Origin: Hemileia vastatrix
Lineage: Eukaryota; Basidiomycota; Pucciniomycetes; Pucciniales; Zaghouaniaceae
DNA length: 64,000 nucleotides
NCBI GenBank assembly: GCA_030280995.1
Contig: JASXTE010000002.1
Location: 22,464,683-22,528,682, forward strand
Direction: 5' to 3'
Part shown: positions 60,762 through 64,000 of the stretch, in pieces
Layout: every line of letters begins with the position of its first letter
How positions within the stretch are numbered: the first letter of the stretch is position 1
Position numbers and translations under genes: made by a program
Notes under the pieces: model-generated
The model's database searches: none
The model's input: the letters and a program-made list of their open reading frames with translations, nothing else
Told to the model about the DNA's origin: nothing

Positions 60762-62372
60762 ATGAAGAAAGTAGATGCAAAATATTTTTGTGAAGATCAT
60801 CAAGATCTATTTTTGGGCCTCCAGCATGAGGTTAAACTGCAGAAAATTATGAAGAGAGAAGATCATCAAGATCAATTTTTGGGCCTCCAGCATGAGGATA
60901 AAGTGCACAATTTTAGAAGATGTGATTCAGAAGAAGAATCAAGATTTGAAAATTTGGAAGTTGGAAGTGAGGATGAAGATGTGGAATTGCCGAAAAGTTT
61001 CGGAGTGGTGAGATTGGGGTGTAAAAGTAAGTCCTCCCAATTGTGCACTACTAGGGTTTCTTCTACACCTTTCAAAAACATTACCTTGGCCACACATGTG
61101 AGCGATGGGGAAACCCTTGTTTATTGTTCCAGGTCTGGTGGTGAAGATTTTCTGAAGATCCCTAAAGTTGAAGGTGGAGCAGCAAAGTATAAGAAGGTAG
61201 CGCAGAAGATTAGGCCTGTCAATGAGCCTATGCCTGTGGGCTTGAATACGCCCTTGAAGAGACCACCTTTGTCAAGAGATCTGTACTGTACCCCTTTGGT
61301 GAAGAATCCTCCAGAATTTGTAGAGACAGCTAGGGTGACCGTGAAAAGGTTGAAAGTTGTTAATTTTGGTCCTTATGGGTGGTTGTCTGAAGAAGAAAAG
61401 AAGTTGTTGTTGCACGTTATTGTGCTAAGGGAAAAAGCTGTGGCGTTTGTTGAGGAGGAAAGGGGTGTATTGAAGCACTCTTATGGGGAACCTTACTTGA
61501 TTCCTGTGGTTTGTCATGAACCTTGGAAAATCAAACCTATTCCGATTCCAGCCGCTATTAGAGAGTATTTTGTAGAGATTGTTAGGGAAAGAGTCAGGAC
61601 TGGGTTATATGAACAATCGACATCCAGTTACTCAAGTCCGGTGTTCTGTGTAAAGAAGCAGAATGGAAAGTTGCAGGTGGTTCATGATCTTAGAGCATTG
61701 AATAGAGTCACTATCAAGGACGCTGGTATGCCGCCAAGTGCAGAGGATTTTGTTGAAGCTTTTGCTGGAAGGGTGTGTTATGGTTTGGGTGATATTATGG
61801 GTGGTTATGATGAGAGGGAACTCCATACGGATTCAAGGCCTCTCACAACTTTTGAGACTCCTTTGGGAAGATTTCAGCTCACTAGGTTGCCTCAAGGAGC
61901 AACTAATGCAGTGGCGGTTTATCAAGCACAGATGGCTTGGATTTTACAGGATGAGGTTCCTACTCATGCTGGTATTTTTATTGATGATGGTGGAATTAAA
62001 GGACCATCCACTGATTATGGTAATGAGGTGTTAGCGGAGACCCCTGGCATAAGGAGGTTTGTGTGGGAATATGCAATAACTCTAGAGAGAGTGTTGTTTA
62101 GGATTGAAGAGGCTGGTTTGAACATTTCTGGGTCAAAATTCTGTTGTTGTGTTCCTTCTTTGGAAATTCTGGGTCATGTGGTATGTAAAGAGGGAAGGAT
62201 TATGGCGAAGAAGAAGATTAATAAAATTCAGTCATGGCCAAGGCCTAAAAATACTACTGAAGTCAGGGAATTTTTGGGTGTATGTGTATATGTCTGGATT
62301 TTTATTAAGGATTTTTCTTTGTTGGCTTCACCTTTAAGGAGGTTGACCAGAAAAGATGCAGATTGGGAATAG
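60762..62372 (+). CDS. E5 reverse transcriptase region (536 aa)
   Basis: Open for 536 codons. It starts with a linker holding a two-fold repeat (EDHQDLFLGLQHE, EDHQDQFLGLQHE). RT fingers: KIKPIPIPAAIREYFVEIVR, SSPVFCVKKQNGKLQVVHDL. Palm: ALNRVTIKDAGMPPSAEDFV, YGLGDIMGGYDERELHTDSR, TPLGRFQLTRLPQGATNAVA, then the active site GIFIDDGGIKGPSTDYGNEV near 61975. FIDD replaces the usual YxDD. GHVVCKEGRIMAKKKINKIQ, WPRPKNTTEVREFLGVC is the typical RT-RNase H link. TAG at 62370-62372 (for Q or similar) ends it. The first ATG is probably not a real start. Confidence 0.88.
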   Translation: MKKVDAKYFCEDHQDLFLGLQHEVKLQKIMKREDHQDQFLGLQHEDKVHNFRRCDSEEESRFENLEVGSEDEDVELPKSFGVVRLGCKSKSSQLCTTRVSSTPFKNITLATHVSDGETLVYCSRSGGEDFLKIPKVEGGAAKYKKVAQKIRPVNEPMPVGLNTPLKRPPLSRDLYCTPLVKNPPEFVETARVTVKRLKVVNFGPYGWLSEEEKKLLLHVIVLREKAVAFVEEERGVLKHSYGEPYLIPVVCHEPWKIKPIPIPAAIREYFVEIVRERVRTGLYEQSTSSYSSPVFCVKKQNGKLQVVHDLRALNRVTIKDAGMPPSAEDFVEAFAGRVCYGLGDIMGGYDERELHTDSRPLTTFETPLGRFQLTRLPQGATNAVAVYQAQMAWILQDEVPTHAGIFIDDGGIKGPSTDYGNEVLAETPGIRRFVWEYAITLERVLFRIEEAGLNISGSKFCCCVPSLEILGHVVCKEGRIMAKKKINKIQSWPRPKNTTEVREFLGVCVYVWIFIKDFSLLASPLRRLTRKDADWE

Positions 62373-62885
62373 ACTGAACAGTGTGAAGAGGCTTCTCAGA
62401 AGTTGAAAAAGGTTGTTGGTGAAGATATTGTTCTTCACAAGTTGGATTATGGTGTTGGTGCTGGAAAAATTTATCTGGCAGTGGACTCAAGTTATATTGC
62501 TGCTGGTGCTGTTTTGTCTCAGGAGGATAAGACTGGGAGGGTCAGGCCAGTAAGATATGAGTCTGTGGTGTTTAATGAGGTGGAATCTAGGTATTCTCAA
62601 CCTAAGTTGGAATTGTGTGGCGTAGATAAAATTTTAAAGAAGCTACAGACGGTTTTGTGGGGGCAGCATTTTGAGCTGCAGGTGGATGAAAAATCTTTGG
62701 TTCAGATGATCAATACACCTAGTCTTCCAAATTCTCCAATGACTAGGTGGGTGGCATTTATTTAACATTTTTCTTTTGACCTGGTACACAAACCAGGTAA
62801 AACTTTTACTATGCCTGATGGATTATCAAGGAGGCCACCTACAGATGAAGATTCTGAGGCTGAAGAGTTTGATTAGGATGTTCCA
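62373..62885 (+). pseudogene. E5 RNase H and connection
   Basis: Read on in the same frame after the TAG: QKLKKVVGEDIVLHKLDYGV, GKIYLAVDSSYIAAGAVLSQ (RNase H first Asp in AVDSS), RYSQPKLELCGVDKILKKLQ (Glu), QHFELQVDEKSLVQMINTPS (Asp), then a TAA at 62763-62765, DLVHKPGKTFTMPDGLSRRP and another TAG at 62875-62877. All RNase H acidic residues are recognisable. Confidence 0.82.
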
Positions 62886-64000
62886 GTGGTTAGGGCCAGC
62901 ACTAAGGGTGCTAAAGATTTTTCTGACCTCCCCCAAGAGGCTAAACTGGCTGGATCTGATCTTGATTCTGGTGATCAGGATGTTTTTGTTGATGAAGATG
63001 GAGTTGTTGTTTGGGACAGCTCAAAATTGGAAAAGGGTTTTTTTGTTAGTGAACTGGATTCTCAAAAGGTTCAGTGGAAAGGGAAGGACGTGCCAAAATT
63101 TAAAGATTGGTGTCCTGGTTGGGCTGCTCAATTGGCTCATGTTCACACTGGTGATTTTGGTGACAGAATTGTACCCTTGGATGTTGTTTTGTTGGATTTT
63201 GAAGATGAGACCTGGGGTCATTCTGGGTTTTATTTTATTTTGGTGGAATATCTGTTGACCTTGGAGAGTCCAGATAGTTGTGATGATGATACTTGGTTGG
63301 CAATCAAGAAGAAGAGTCCTGTATTTTATGTGTCAGGAAGGCGGTTGATGAGGAGGAGACATCCAAATCCTCAAGTGGTGGTGACTCAGAAGAAGTGTCA
63401 AGAATTGGTTTTGAAGTCTTTGCATGAAGACCTTGGTCATAGAGGCTTTGGGGAGACTTATAGAAGAGTAGCAGACAGATTTTGGTGGCCAGGTATGAAG
63501 TTGGCTGTGCAAGGTTGGGGTTCAATCTTGTGAAGAATGTCAAAGAAGAAGTCACTTGAAACCTAAAGAGGTGGGCCGTGCTACTGGTGAATCAACTGTT
63601 TTTGGAAGGGTCAGTCTGGATGCTGTCTATATTAAAGAGGGCAGGTATAAATACTTTATTGTTGCTAGGGATGATTTGTCTGGTTGGGTTGAGGCAGTGC
63701 CTCTGGTTAATTTGACTGCCAAGAATGTGGCAGAGTTTTTGAAGAAGGAGTGGATTTATAGGTATGGGTTGATGAAGTTGGTCACTGTTGATGGTGGGCC
63801 AGAGTTTGGTTCCGAATTTAAAGAAGCTGTGGCTAGTGTTGGTTCTAAAGTTAGAGTGGCTACACCTTATTATCCTGAAGCTGAAGGCATGGTTGAAAGA
63901 GGCCATCAAGTTATCAAGAATGCTTTGGTGAAGATGTGTGGAGATAGTGCTGAAAAGTGGAGGCATTATTTACCCTTGGTGTTATTTGCTGATAGAGTCG
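62886..64000 (+). pseudogene. E5 integrase (partial, cut by window end)
   Basis: Linker then VEYLLTLESPDSCDDDTWLA. Zinc-binding domain HEDLGHRGFGETYRRVADRF, WWPGMKLAVQGW, with the Cys pair CEECQRR just after a one-base frameshift near 63520. Core in the next frame: VSLDAVYIKEGRYKYFIVAR (first Asp), LVTVDGGPEFGSEFKEAVAS (second Asp at about 63790), PYYPEAEGMVERGHQVIKNA (Glu at about 63895). The DDE triad is complete. The window ends inside the core, so the C-terminal domain and 3' part are not visible. Confidence 0.87.

Larger units (their letters stand above)
56717..64000 (+). mobile_element. E5: Ty3-like element, FIDD clade (runs off the window)
   Basis: Plus-strand element starting with an LTR at 56717 and continuing past 64000. 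PBS of Lys type, gag with zinc knuckle, PR, RT with FIDD, RNase H, IN. Same family as E7 and the solo LTR at 29846. ACAT precedes the LTR; the other flank is outside. Inserted into E4 gag. Several stops and frameshifts, but much less decayed than E7. Confidence 0.92.

Noticed and set aside
1..64000. Host housekeeping genes
   Set aside because: I looked for enzyme, ribosomal, transporter or kinase-like ORFs on both strands and found none. All longer ORFs belong to mobile elements.

Overview
The window looks like part of a repeat-rich, AT-rich nuclear genome of a basidiomycete, most likely a rust fungus (Pucciniales). I rest this on protein signatures, not on any search. The 28-35 kb element carries a gag, RT and chromodomain of the type that is very abundant in rust genomes. 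The only non-retroelement gene remnant I can place in a family looks like a Tet-like 2OG-Fe(II) oxygenase, a family expanded in rusts. Introns are short (55-57 bp) with GTAAG/GTAGG donors. I see no intact housekeeping gene, rRNA or convincing tRNA.

Layout. (1) 37-6063: E1, a Ty3/Gypsy chromovirus on the minus strand with nearly identical 1177-bp LTRs and a GAATA target duplication, from which PR, RT, RNase H and most of IN are deleted. (2) 6064-16.4 kb: hairpin repeats and a minus-strand oxygenase pseudogene, split by E2 (7246-16049, plus strand, CTTAC duplication), an old member of the same superfamily with a MITE in its right LTR. (3) 16.4-18.5 kb: minisatellites, a large inverted C-rich/G-rich repeat and a PIF/Harbinger transposase fragment. 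(4) 18.5-26.6 kb: E7, a 5'-truncated Ty3-like element of a clade with FIDD instead of YxDD in RT, with antisense Cys/Ser/Pro-rich ORFs between pol and a 3' LTR. (5) 26.6-28.06 kb: an unknown spliced pseudogene and A/T low-complexity DNA. (6) 28.06-35.06 kb: E6, a decayed rust-type Gypsy element on the minus strand, interrupted in RNase H by a solo LTR of the E5/E7 family and carrying a fold-back MITE in its LTR. (7) 35.1-41.8 kb: a solo LTR of the E1 type (TATAA duplication) split by a decayed Copia element. (8) 42.4-64 kb: E4, an old chromovirus, split in its chromodomain by E3 (44242-53016, AATAC duplication, almost intact) and in its Gag zinc knuckle by E5 (56717 to beyond the window end).

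How the parts relate. Nesting gives a relative order: E4 before E3 and E5; the oxygenase gene before E2 before its MITE; E6 before its solo LTR; the E1-type solo LTR before Copia. E3 is the best candidate for a recently autonomous element, with only two in-frame stops in about 2000 codons. E1 has young LTRs but no enzymes, so it must have been mobilised in trans.

The most interesting feature is in E1, E2 and E3. The 5' part of gag holds a second, +1-frame ORF with a coiled coil and a KWxWDW motif that is strongly conserved in protein sequence between the copies. E2 and E3 also share an upstream leader array of TTGAC...TCCTG motifs. These are the best candidates for undescribed biology here. 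Both are inferred by reading and need codon-level tests.
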